A stretch of 18,871 bases of DNA, taken from positions 1-18,871 of the forward strand of contig CAZJPG010000021.1 of the NCBI GenBank assembly GCA_964547855.1. The letters are read 5' to 3'. Position 1 is the stretch's first letter. Every line of letters begins with the position of its first letter. This stretch comes from JBAZHE01 sp964547855. GTDB taxonomy: Bacteria; Patescibacteriota; Patescibacteriia; Patescibacteriales; WJLG01. A model generated the notes under the pieces. It searched no databases. It was given only the letters and a program-made list of their open reading frames with translations, and was not told the origin of the DNA. Shown here in pieces: positions 7,731-14,700 of the stretch. The position numbers were made by a program, and so were the translations under genes.

Positions 7731-10700
7731 ATGAGGAGGGGGTATTCTTGTTTTTGCACAATAACATTCACTGCCGTCATGGTGGGGGTGTTTTTTTGTT
7801 CTCAAAAGGCAATGGCCATGCCAGTTGGAACCTTGTTGTATCGCACTTCGGCTCAAGGTAGGCTTTATGGTTATGGCGGTCAGTATAATTTAGTCGAGTT
7901 TAGTGGCGATGCTTCCAGTACTTTGCCTAAATTAAGGATAAATTGCGGTCACGCCGGTCTTTATGTTGGCAAGATCGATGGCGTCGATATGGTCTTAGAG
8001 GCTGTGCCGAACGGAGTCCAGCTAACGCCGTCTCAGTACTTCATCAATGACAAGGAAGGCGAGATTTTGGTTGGTGCTAGATTTCCAAGCGGCAGAGAAG
8101 AGAAGATTAAAAGCATTGGACAAAGAAAGTTCGAGGAAAGGGTGCAAAAAATAGCTATTTTCTTTAAAGAAAATCAAATAGGTTATGACTTTGAGTTCAA
8201 GAGCCAAAAGGGTCCTGGCGACAAGCAATGGACCTGTGTTGGTTTGACCGAAAAGATTTATGAAAGTCTTGGTTTTGATGGCGATTTTTTGGTTACTGAT
8301 TTTGTTTATAACTCCAACCAATACTTCATAGACATAACTCCTGACGGCCTAGACAATGACAGCGGTGATGTGGCCAATCCATATACTTTGGATATTTTTT
8401 CTGGAACCCTAGAATTCTCCAAAATATCCAGACGCGAATTCGAGAAAGACGGTTATGCCCTAGGCAAGATCGTCGATGGCGATCGTTATTTCTTCTTGCC
8501 TTACACTCAATATTTACAAAAGAATGTTTTGAAAGATGTTCCTGTGGACATAAATCTTCACAGCTCTTTTGAGGCTGAAGAGATTAGGGGTAAAACCCCG
8601 TCCTGGGTGTATATCGCTTACGCTGACAATATATCTGGTGGAAAGATAACTAGCGCCAAAGAAAAGACTAAAGAGATAGGTGATAATATCGCATCGGCCG
8701 CTTCCCAGACCAAGTCGGCCCTGGCCTCGGCTTGGAGCTCTGTTTCCTCGTTCACGGCTTCGGCGATCGATTCTTTGAAACAGGCTCTTCCAGACTTCTT
8801 GAAAGGGGTGGGTGAGGCTTCTATTGCCTCTAAAGGCATTCCAGTTAAGGGTGATGGCTCTTCTGGCGTCTCTCCGTATATCGCCGAGATGAATAAGGCT
8901 AAGGAAGTTTTAGCTATAGAGGAGGATAAAATAAGCGTTAAAGAAGAAGAAAGCGTTAAGGTTATCGATCGACCAGTTAAAAGCAATGTAGTCGTCGATA
9001 AGAAGCCTGTTGCAGAAGTAAAGGCAAAAGAGATCCAGCCGCTAAAAATAGACAATAAGCAGGAAGAAAAAATACCGACGAGTACTAAACCAGTTGAATC
9101 CTTAAATCATGAAGCAGGGGATAGTGTTGGTCTTGCTTCTAGTTCCCAGGGCCTAGCCAAAGAGGTTGGTGGCGGTCTTGTAGAGATAGCGACAAGCACA
9201 GAGACGGAAGTTTCTTCATCTACTAATACTTGGCCCATATTGCCTTTAGTACATTATCCGCCATCAAGCGGTTCCGGTTCTTCTTCCCCGACTCCAGAGG
9301 TCGGGCCATTGACTGAGGAAGCTGTCATTGCAGTGCCTTCTTTCAAGTATTTCCGTTTGGCCGACCGGCAGAGCGGTGATACTGCCATAACGGCTGATCG
9401 TTTAGTGAGGGTGCTGTTGGAGGTGGATGACGCTTCCTCTGTTGATGGTTATTTTCTGTCGGAAATACCGATACTGGGCACATCGACCGCTTGGTTGGAT
9501 ATTGTCCCCGATGATTTCTTATTGAGCGATGGCGATGGTGAGAAAGTCGTCTATTCTTGGATCTCGTACGCCCCGAGCAGTGTGTCGTCTTCATCGGCTT
9601 CGATAGTTTTGTCTTTGCCGACATCTACGGTCGCCTCGACGACTGCGACGTCGTCCGAGTCAACTCCTTTGATAGAACGTGTTTTGATAAGTGAATTCGC
9701 CACCCGTGGTCCGGCTGGTGCCTATGATGAATTTGTCGAACTTTATAATCCTAATGAAGACGATATCGATGTGGCTGGTTGGCAGCTTTTATCGAAGTCG
9801 TCATCGGCTAGCAGCTCCTGGTTGGCTCGTACCGGTTCCGGATTGCCACAGATAAATATCCCAGCGAGAGGATTTTTGCTTTTAGCGGCTAATGCCTATT
9901 CTTTACCCGTAGAACCAGACTATCGCCACACCGCTAATTGGGGATTGTCCGATTCCGGTGGCGGCCTAATGCTGATCGATGCTTCGGCCAATGAAGTCGA
10001 CCATGTTTTTTACGGAGAGGTCGCTTCTTCTGGCGAAGCTCTTTGCGGTTTTGGTGTTTCCAAATTTACGGTCGCCGAGCGCAAGGCTTCGGCCGAGTCG
10101 ACTCTTAAAAGCTTGTTTTTGACAGAGAGGTGGGCCGGCAATTCATATGATGGACCAGATGCTTTCGTTTTAAAGATAGAGTCTGATCCGCAAAATTCCC
10201 TTTCCATAAGAGAGCCAAATGACTTCTCTGCCGTGAAGCCTGCAGCGATCTCTGATCTTTTAGCTTCTTCTACAAGAGCGTCTTTGGTCGTGCTATCTTG
10301 GACATCTCCGGAGAATGGAAAAATCCTTGATTCGGCTAATTACGACATTCGTTATGTGGAAAAGGTTTCTGATTGTTCGATCGATTTTGTTTGGGACAAC
10401 GCTCAACGAGTCGCAACCTCTGTGTCGCCGTCCGATGTTGGCGAGATGGAGAGTATAAAACTCGGCGGCCTACCGGCCGGAAAAGTTCTTTGTTTCGCGA
10501 TCAAGACTCTTAATGGTTATAACATCTCTGATATTTCTAATTTTGCCGAAGTCGATGTTCCTTTGCCGCCACCGGAGATGGAGGAGTATGTCGATCAAGA
10601 TTTTTCACCCACAGATAATCCTATGGGGCTGCACATGTATTACCCGTTCAATTATCAATTTTTAGTCGCTCAAACTTTTGTGCCATCACAGGACAATGTC

Positions 10701-11117
10701 AGTGCTATAGCTTTATTCGGTAAGCGTTATGGCGGCTTCACTTTGCGTTTATGTGAGGGCGACTTAGACCTCACTGACAGTATGGAGGCTAATTGGGATT
10801 GTTCGCTCGATGGTCAAAGTTTATTGGGGGAGGTTTCTGTAGGAGAGAATACTTTCCCGCCGTGCGCCGACAATCCATGGATATCGAATCCTTGTTATAG
10901 TTCGGTGGTTTTCACAAAGATCGATTTTCCTGAACCTATTCAGGTCAATCCTGGTAAGCAGCATTTTTTCATGTTGTCCGGGCCTGGCAATATTACGTTG
11001 GTCGGTATAGCGAAGGATCATTGGTCGTCTATTGGTTATCCATTCGGCCATTATTATGCCGCTCCTTGGACCGATAAGGATTTTCTTTTCAAGACTTATT
11101 ACGTCGACTATCCTTGA
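7731..11117 (+). CDS. Large secreted protein: permuted papain-like (YiiX/NlpC-P60-type) domain, lamin-tail domain, FN3-like domain
   Basis: The 1128-residue product starts with a signal peptide (MRRG, hydrophobic core, AMA cleavage site near residue 29). Residues about 30-205 resemble the circularly permuted papain fold of YiiX/C92-type peptidases. H74 sits in CGHAGLYVG, an acidic residue at E90 in LEAVPNGV, and the candidate nucleophile C169 in WTCVGLTEKIYESLG, giving the order His then Cys. Residues about 310-360 are Ala/Ser-rich, about 395-480 Lys/Glu/Val-rich, and about 480-530 a Ser/Pro linker. About 535-635 is an Ig-like stretch. About 648-765 matches a lamin-tail (LTD) domain (LISEF, DEFVELYNPN, DVAGWQL, ARGFLLLA). 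About 833-941 is FN3-like. The last 187 residues form a beta-rich unit with Cys pairs. The family hydrolyses amide or thioester bonds, often in cell wall or lipids; the target here is unknown. The ATG at 7731 is kept because the next ATG (7779) would destroy the signal peptide. Confidence 0.75.
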   Translation: MRRGYSCFCTITFTAVMVGVFFCSQKAMAMPVGTLLYRTSAQGRLYGYGGQYNLVEFSGDASSTLPKLRINCGHAGLYVGKIDGVDMVLEAVPNGVQLTPSQYFINDKEGEILVGARFPSGREEKIKSIGQRKFEERVQKIAIFFKENQIGYDFEFKSQKGPGDKQWTCVGLTEKIYESLGFDGDFLVTDFVYNSNQYFIDITPDGLDNDSGDVANPYTLDIFSGTLEFSKISRREFEKDGYALGKIVDGDRYFFLPYTQYLQKNVLKDVPVDINLHSSFEAEEIRGKTPSWVYIAYADNISGGKITSAKEKTKEIGDNIASAASQTKSALASAWSSVSSFTASAIDSLKQALPDFLKGVGEASIASKGIPVKGDGSSGVSPYIAEMNKAKEVLAIEEDKISVKEEESVKVIDRPVKSNVVVDKKPVAEVKAKEIQPLKIDNKQEEKIPTSTKPVESLNHEAGDSVGLASSSQGLAKEVGGGLVEIATSTETEVSSSTNTWPILPLVHYPPSSGSGSSSPTPEVGPLTEEAVIAVPSFKYFRLADRQSGDTAITADRLVRVLLEVDDASSVDGYFLSEIPILGTSTAWLDIVPDDFLLSDGDGEKVVYSWISYAPSSVSSSSASIVLSLPTSTVASTTATSSESTPLIERVLISEFATRGPAGAYDEFVELYNPNEDDIDVAGWQLLSKSSSASSSWLARTGSGLPQINIPARGFLLLAANAYSLPVEPDYRHTANWGLSDSGGGLMLIDASANEVDHVFYGEVASSGEALCGFGVSKFTVAERKASAESTLKSLFLTERWAGNSYDGPDAFVLKIESDPQNSLSIREPNDFSAVKPAAISDLLASSTRASLVVLSWTSPENGKILDSANYDIRYVEKVSDCSIDFVWDNAQRVATSVSPSDVGEMESIKLGGLPAGKVLCFAIKTLNGYNISDISNFAEVDVPLPPPEMEEYVDQDFSPTDNPMGLHMYYPFNYQFLVAQTFVPSQDNVSAIALFGKRYGGFTLRLCEGDLDLTDSMEANWDCSLDGQSLLGEVSVGENTFPPCADNPWISNPCYSSVVFTKIDFPEPIQVNPGKQHFFMLSGPGNITLVGIAKDHWSSIGYPFGHYYAAPWTDKDFLFKTYYVDYP

Positions 11118-11141
11118 CAAAAATAAAAAAAGTGGTAAAAT
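11114..11141 (+). promoter_or_regulatory. Near-consensus promoter of the HPr-like gene pair, overlapping the upstream stop codon
   Basis: Perfect -35 TTGACA (11114-11119), 16-bp spacer, -10 TAAAAT (11136-11141) with extended -10 TGG. The TGA stop of the upstream gene is embedded in the -35 box. Transcription would start near 11148, giving a leader of about 53 nt. This is the best promoter in the window. Confidence 0.8.
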
Positions 11142-11184
11142 TTTTTCAAGTACATTACACATGGATAATGCCCCGAAGATACAA

Positions 11185-11192
11185 GAAAGGAG
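11185..11192 (+). promoter_or_regulatory. Shine-Dalgarno site fixing the HPr start
   Basis: GAAAGGAG lies 8 nt before the ATG at 11201. It decides against the upstream in-frame TTG at 11114, which is part of the -35 box. Confidence 0.85.
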
Positions 11193-11200
11193 TGTGTTTG

Positions 11201-11491
11201 ATGGGTTATTATGATAAGAGATGCAAAGTTGTCAATGAAAAAGGACTCCATGCTCGCCCAAGCAGGCTTATTAGCGAAGAAGCTAAAAAAATAGGAGTAC
11301 CGTCTCGAACTGTCTTTATGAAATGTCCTTCTAGTGGCAGCGAGGCCGATGTTTTGATGCCTCTTGAAATATTGATGTTGGCCGCTACCTTTAATGAGGA
11401 TATTATTGTTTACACTGAAAATGCAAAGTACAAAAAAGCCGTCGACGTCATAGTTAATGTTATCCAAACAATGGTAAAATATGACGATTGA
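11201..11491 (+). CDS. HPr-like phosphocarrier protein with active-site His, regulatory Ser position replaced
   Basis: This 96-residue protein aligns without gaps through much of the HPr fold. KRCKVVNEKGLHARPSRLI carries the phosphorylatable histidine (H17, equivalent of His15) and the supporting arginine (R19, equivalent of Arg17). The segment GSEADVLMPLEILMLAA matches the HPr region GKTVNLKSIMGVMSLGI position for position and ends in the expected strand (EDIIVYT) and C-terminal helix. In classical HPr, His15 takes phosphate from enzyme I and Ser46 is phosphorylated by HPr kinase. Here the Ser46 position is M53, so regulation through that serine looks impossible. No enzyme I or EII gene is visible, so the role may be regulatory, as in NPr-type systems, rather than sugar uptake (inference). 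Strong promoter and Shine-Dalgarno; the next gene follows after 26 nt. Confidence 0.85.
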   Translation: MGYYDKRCKVVNEKGLHARPSRLISEEAKKIGVPSRTVFMKCPSSGSEADVLMPLEILMLAATFNEDIIVYTENAKYKKAVDVIVNVIQTMVKYDD

Positions 11492-11505
11492 ATCGGCGAA
11501 GCCTT

Positions 11506-11515
11506 AAAGGAGGTG
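11506..11515 (+). promoter_or_regulatory. Shine-Dalgarno site of the second HPr-like gene
   Basis: AAAGGAGGTG is a near-perfect complement to the usual 16S rRNA tail, directly upstream of the ATG at 11518. It rules out the TTG at 11488, which overlaps the preceding stop. Confidence 0.85.
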
Positions 11516-11517
11516 TC

Positions 11518-11895
11518 ATGGGGGAGAAGTCGAAAGACTCTAACCAGTTCTATTATGAGAAGACTTGTCGTTTTCCTTCACCCGACTTAATGGGGACAAA
11601 ATTTTCCTGCGTGGTCGTCAATGAAATGAGACGTGCTGGAATAGATAGACGCGACATGTTCAACAAAGTTTTTTTTCGATCCGCTGATGGCAAAACCAAG
11701 GCCGATGCCGCTAGTATAATGAGTTTTATGATGTTTTTCGTCGAAGCGGCAACCAGCGAAAAATGTGGTCTCTTGCCTGACGGTGAGCATGGCTTTTATC
11801 TCTATACCCGTAAAGAAGAATTCGCAGTCTTTATCGACAAGCTTATCGAGGCGATCGAAAATTTTAATCAGGATAGCTATGAGCTATTACCGTAA
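11518..11895 (+). CDS. Divergent HPr-like protein lacking the active-site His but keeping an SIM serine (Crh-like pattern)
   Basis: The 125-residue product looks like a distant HPr-fold paralogue of the preceding gene. EKTCRFPSPDLMGTKFSCVVV aligns without gaps to the HPr start, placing G26 at the histidine position and K28 at the arginine position, so His-type phosphotransfer is lost. The segment DGKTKADAASIMSFMMFF resembles the HPr GKT...KSIMGVM stretch, so S66 may be the Ser46 equivalent (one-residue shift). GFYLYTRKEEFAVFIDKLIEAIENF fits the last strand and helix. There is an insertion near 40-48 and a longer loop near 80-92 with C83. Crh of Bacillus is the known precedent for an HPr relative lacking His15 and keeping Ser46. 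The assignment rests on my manual alignment; an unrelated alpha/beta protein remains possible. Followed by a good terminator, so the pair forms a complete bicistronic unit. Confidence 0.6.
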   Translation: MGEKSKDSNQFYYEKTCRFPSPDLMGTKFSCVVVNEMRRAGIDRRDMFNKVFFRSADGKTKADAASIMSFMMFFVEAATSEKCGLLPDGEHGFYLYTRKEEFAVFIDKLIEAIENFNQDSYELLP

Positions 11896-11915
11896 CATTA
11901 AACTTTCCTTAGGTG

Positions 11916-11949
11916 ACCCCTTCTTTGTTCAAGAAGGGGTTTTATTTTT
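11916..11949 (+). terminator. Terminator of the HPr-like bicistron
   Basis: ACCCCTTCTT (11916-11925) pairs perfectly with AAGAAGGGGT (11931-11940) around a 5-base loop, followed by TTTATTTTT. Located 20 bp after the second stop codon. Confidence 0.92.
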
Positions 11950-12003
11950 GGAGTTTATGTAAAAACCAAATCTTTTTGCTAAAAGAAGCCCACTGAATTT
12001 AGG

Positions 12004-12031
12004 TTGACTTTTGGCCGTTTTTAGCTAATAA
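12004..12031 (+). promoter_or_regulatory. Possible promoter of the gene at 12039
   Basis: TTGACT (12004-12009) with a 16-bp spacer to TAATAA (12026-12031). The -10 is a poor match and lies only 7 nt from the ATG, which would make the mRNA leaderless. Weak call. Confidence 0.3.
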
Positions 12032-12038
12032 TAAAGAT

Positions 12039-12518
12039 ATGAAAATCATTCTCAATAAGAACAGATTTGCCGTAGATCCGGACTTTTTTTTGCGCCGGGC
12101 CGGCTATGGTCAAATAACCAGTTATCATACTGGTAAAACTAGTTATTCGCGTCGTTTCTCGCGCGACCACTATCCGCGTTTCCATATATACTTCGAGGAA
12201 TCGGCCGATAAGATAACTTTCGACCTTCATCTCGATCAGAAGCAGGTTAGCTATAAAGGCGCCGATCATGCCCATAACGCCGAACACGATGGTCCGGTCG
12301 TCGAAGGGGAGATCGAACGCCTAAAGGGTTTGCTTCGTCAATTCGCCGCTTCCGGACAGACTGGCCGTGAAAATTTGAATCCTAATGGAGAGGATTGGGA
12401 AAGACAGTTAGCAAAGGAATTTCAAGAAGATAGGAAGAATGGTCCAGGATCGGCTACGTTGCCGACGGATGGCGAGGTTGAGAAAAAAAGTTTTTTAAGC
12501 AAGTTGCTTGGCTTCTAA
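12039..12518 (+). CDS. Hypothetical protein, small soluble, His/Arg/Tyr-rich N-terminal half
   Basis: I do not recognise this 159-residue protein. There is no signal peptide or membrane segment. The N-terminal half (MKIILNKNRFAVDPDFFLRR, then YPRFHIYFEE and KITFDLHLDQKQ) alternates in a way that suggests a beta-rich domain containing several His, Arg and Tyr residues. A cluster, HAHNAEHDG (residues about 77-85), could bind metal, which is speculation. The second half is charged and helical, with a flexible Gly/Asn/Pro linker, and it ends in KKSFLSKLLGF, a short basic-amphipathic tail that could contact a membrane or partner. It stands between the HPr terminator and the palindromic element before dnaG, and so is probably a single-gene transcript. 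Start ATG 12039 is the first in frame; only AAAG precedes it, not a strong Shine-Dalgarno. Confidence 0.7.
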   Translation: MKIILNKNRFAVDPDFFLRRAGYGQITSYHTGKTSYSRRFSRDHYPRFHIYFEESADKITFDLHLDQKQVSYKGADHAHNAEHDGPVVEGEIERLKGLLRQFAASGQTGRENLNPNGEDWERQLAKEFQEDRKNGPGSATLPTDGEVEKKSFLSKLLGF

Positions 12519-12550
12519 TTTGAGCTCTGGTGTGGTTTTAAAGAAGGAAG

Positions 12551-12691
12551 CAGTGATTCGATCGGCCTTTTTAAAAGCTTTTTTCGACGATTTTGCTTGG
12601 TCCGCCTCTTGGCGGAAAATCGGAGAAAAACAGAGTGAGATTTTTCGCTGGAAAAAATCGAACGTCTTTTAAAAAGGCTGTCGAATCACAG
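12551..12691. repeat. Long imperfect palindrome between two genes
   Basis: The left arm GTGATTCGA...GGCCTTTTTAAAAG (12553-12577) matches the reverse complement of 12665-12690 with few mismatches. Inner stems follow: CGATTTT (12588-12594) with AAAATCG (12616-12622), and CCGCC (12602-12606) with GGCGG (12611-12615) around TCTT. The whole is about 140 nt and fills the gap before dnaG. It shares the style (GC-rich tip, AT-rich arms with TTTTTAAAA) of the element at 2628-2754, but no long sequence identity was found by eye. Confidence 0.75.
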
Positions 12692-12723
12692 ATTCTAAAT
12701 TTTAAAGATAAATTAATAGAAGG

Positions 12724-14565
12724 ATGCAGGTTTCCGATGAAATAAAATCAAGATTAGACATCGTCGATGTCATTCGCGAATACGTACCTAGCTTAAAAGC
12801 GGTGGGTATGAATTTTTCGGCACTCTCGCCATTCAAGCGTGAGAAGACGCCGTCTTTTTACGTTTCACCGGACAAACAGATCTGGCATTGCTTCTCGACC
12901 GACAAAGGCGGAGATGTCATATCTTTCGTAATGGAAATGGAGGGCGTGTCTTTCGTCGAGGCTTTGCGTATTTTGGCCCCGAAGGCAGGAGTCACTCTTA
13001 AGAGAGAAAATCCGGAAGTCTCCAGCAAGCGCAACCGACTTTTGGACATCATGGAATCGGCCGCTATCTTCTATCATCAAACCTTAATGGATTCGCCTTT
13101 GGCCACCGCTGCCCGCGACTATGTCTTCAATAAGAGAGAAATGGCCGAGAAGACGGCTATCGATTGGCAGATCGGCTATTCGCCGGATTCCTGGGATGAT
13201 CTAATGGATCATTTGCGCAAGAAAGGTTTTCAGGATGCCGAGATCTTTGCCGCCGGCTTGGCTTCACGCAAAGAAGGTCGCAACTCTTTCTATAATCGTT
13301 TTCGCGGGCGCATAATGTTCCCGATCTGCGACGTCAATGGCAACATCGTAGCCTTCACTGCTCGTGTCTCGCCAGAGAAAGAGAAGACCGAGATCATGGG
13401 TAAATACGTCAACAGTCCGGAGGGCATGCTCTATAGCAAGGGCAAAGTCGTTTTCGGATTGGACAAAGCCAAGATGGCTATTAAAGAGGCCGGTTATGTC
13501 ATAGTCGTCGAGGGACAAATGGATTGCATTAGTGCCCATCAAGCTGGATTCAAGAATATCGTAGCCTCATCTGGTACGGCCTTCACTCAGGAACAGCTTA
13601 AACTTATAAAACGTTATTCTAATAACATAGCTTTTTGTTTTGACATGGATGATGCTGGCCAAATGGCCGCCGATCGCGCTATTCGCGAGGCCATGGCAGC
13701 TGAATTTAATGTTAAGGTCATAACCTTACCATTGGGCAAGGACCCCGACGAACTTATCCGCAAGGACGTAGAGGCCTGGAAAGAATCGGTCAGAAACTCC
13801 AAGCACGTGATGAAATATTATTTCGACAAGACCTTTGCCGCTATGAACATAAAAGAAGCGGAAGGGAAGCGTGAGGCCGCTAAATTAATTTTGCCGGTAA
13901 TAGGTCGAATGCGCGATTTGATCGAGCGCGATCACTGGCTTAAGAAACTAGCTGAGGAGTTGAATGTTTCGGAGGGGGCCTTGCGCGACACTTTGTTGGC
14001 CGCCTTGAATAAAGAGAAAAGGCCTACTATGCAGTCAGAGCCAGAGAAGACCGAAGAGCCAACGCGTTCGACGCGCGAAGATAGGCTTTCGGAGACCTTT
14101 TTGTCGTTAGTGGTCCGTTTCCCGGCCTTAATGAGTTATGCCATGGACAAGGCCATGATCGACCATATTTTTGGAGCCGATAATAAGGTATTTTACAGGA
14201 ATTTGATAATGTATTATAATGACGTAATTGGAGGCCAGTTCGCTGAGAATGGCGAAAAATGGCTTGATTACGCATCTTTTCGAGACTGGTTGTTGCGACA
14301 AGCCCCTGGAAATGAGAAAATTTTGGAAAAATTGGCTATTTCGGCCGATCGCGATTTTGTCGATTTTACCTTAGACGAGGCTAAGGAAGAAATGGTGTTA
14401 GCCTTGAAATCTCTTAAAGAGGCGTATTATTCATCTTTGTGTAAAGAAAAAGAAAGAATGATAGCCGAGGAGGAGAGAAATGGTAATGAACAAGTCGCAT
14501 CCCGTTTGTTCGAGGAGTTAGCCGCTTTAAAAGAGGAGCGCCGTATAAATTTGGACGAGAATTAG
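12724..14565 (+). CDS. dnaG: DNA primase DnaG with degraded zinc-binding motif
   Basis: DnaG makes RNA primers at the replication fork. The 613-residue protein has the family order. A CHC2-type N-terminal domain (SPFKREKTPSFYVSP and WHCFSTDKGGD, residues about 30-90) is followed by the catalytic core (YNRFRGRIMFPI at about 190-201), then TOPRIM with EGQMD (263-267) and DMDDAG (307-312). A helical C-terminal region (about 430-613) should bind the DnaB helicase. The striking point is the zinc site: the expected C-x2-H-x17-C-x2-C falls at S35, K38, C56 and T59, so only one ligand survives while EKTPSF and KGGD are intact. Length is normal. The ATG at 12724 is preceded immediately by AGAAGG, closer than an ideal Shine-Dalgarno; no better start lies nearby. 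rpoD follows after 135 bp, as in the classical macromolecular synthesis operon minus rpsU. Confidence 0.97.
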   Translation: MQVSDEIKSRLDIVDVIREYVPSLKAVGMNFSALSPFKREKTPSFYVSPDKQIWHCFSTDKGGDVISFVMEMEGVSFVEALRILAPKAGVTLKRENPEVSSKRNRLLDIMESAAIFYHQTLMDSPLATAARDYVFNKREMAEKTAIDWQIGYSPDSWDDLMDHLRKKGFQDAEIFAAGLASRKEGRNSFYNRFRGRIMFPICDVNGNIVAFTARVSPEKEKTEIMGKYVNSPEGMLYSKGKVVFGLDKAKMAIKEAGYVIVVEGQMDCISAHQAGFKNIVASSGTAFTQEQLKLIKRYSNNIAFCFDMDDAGQMAADRAIREAMAAEFNVKVITLPLGKDPDELIRKDVEAWKESVRNSKHVMKYYFDKTFAAMNIKEAEGKREAAKLILPVIGRMRDLIERDHWLKKLAEELNVSEGALRDTLLAALNKEKRPTMQSEPEKTEEPTRSTREDRLSETFLSLVVRFPALMSYAMDKAMIDHIFGADNKVFYRNLIMYYNDVIGGQFAENGEKWLDYASFRDWLLRQAPGNEKILEKLAISADRDFVDFTLDEAKEEMVLALKSLKEAYYSSLCKEKERMIAEEERNGNEQVASRLFEELAALKEERRINLDEN

Positions 14566-14567
14566 GT

Positions 14568-14610
14568 GACTGCCGTCCGTTGTCACATTTTTAAACAAAG
14601 GACGATAGTC
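14568..14610 (+). other. Hairpin between dnaG and rpoD (possible attenuator or processing site)
   Basis: GACTGCCGTCCGTTGT (14568-14583) faces ACAAAGGACGATAGTC (14595-14610) with 13 of 16 positions paired. It begins just after the dnaG stop. It lacks a proper T-tract, so it is at best a weak terminator. A processing or attenuation role between the two cistrons is inference. Confidence 0.5.
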
Positions 14611-14621
14611 TCTTAATCATT

Positions 14622-14691
14622 CTTGTTTTTCATAACGCTGCTGACGGGTATGGTTCAATCCTGCCTTTAGCTGACGCCACCGAAAAACAAG
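14622..14691 (+). promoter_or_regulatory. Inverted repeat enclosing a 50-nt loop directly before rpoD
   Basis: CTTGTTTTTC (14622-14631) has its exact reverse complement at 14682-14691, nine bases before the rpoD ATG. The enclosed loop contains GCTGACGGG and GCTGACGCC repeats. No Shine-Dalgarno is visible between the stem and the start codon, so the fold would sit where ribosomes must load. A regulatory leader is inference. Confidence 0.45.
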
Positions 14692-14700
14692 ATCGACAAA

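Noticed and set aside
8618..9055. Minus-strand frame opposite the linker of the large secreted protein
   Set aside because: Low-complexity Ser/Thr/Leu shadow of an Ala/Ser/Lys/Glu-rich linker; no promoter or ribosome site.
11114..11200. Longer HPr start at TTG 11114
   Set aside because: That TTG is the first half of the -35 box, upstream of the likely transcript start; ATG 11201 has a good Shine-Dalgarno and gives normal HPr length.
14651..14680. tRNA T-arm-like GGTTCAATCC before rpoD
   Set aside because: The flanking bases do not form a five-pair stem and no acceptor, D or anticodon arms are present; treated as chance within the leader.
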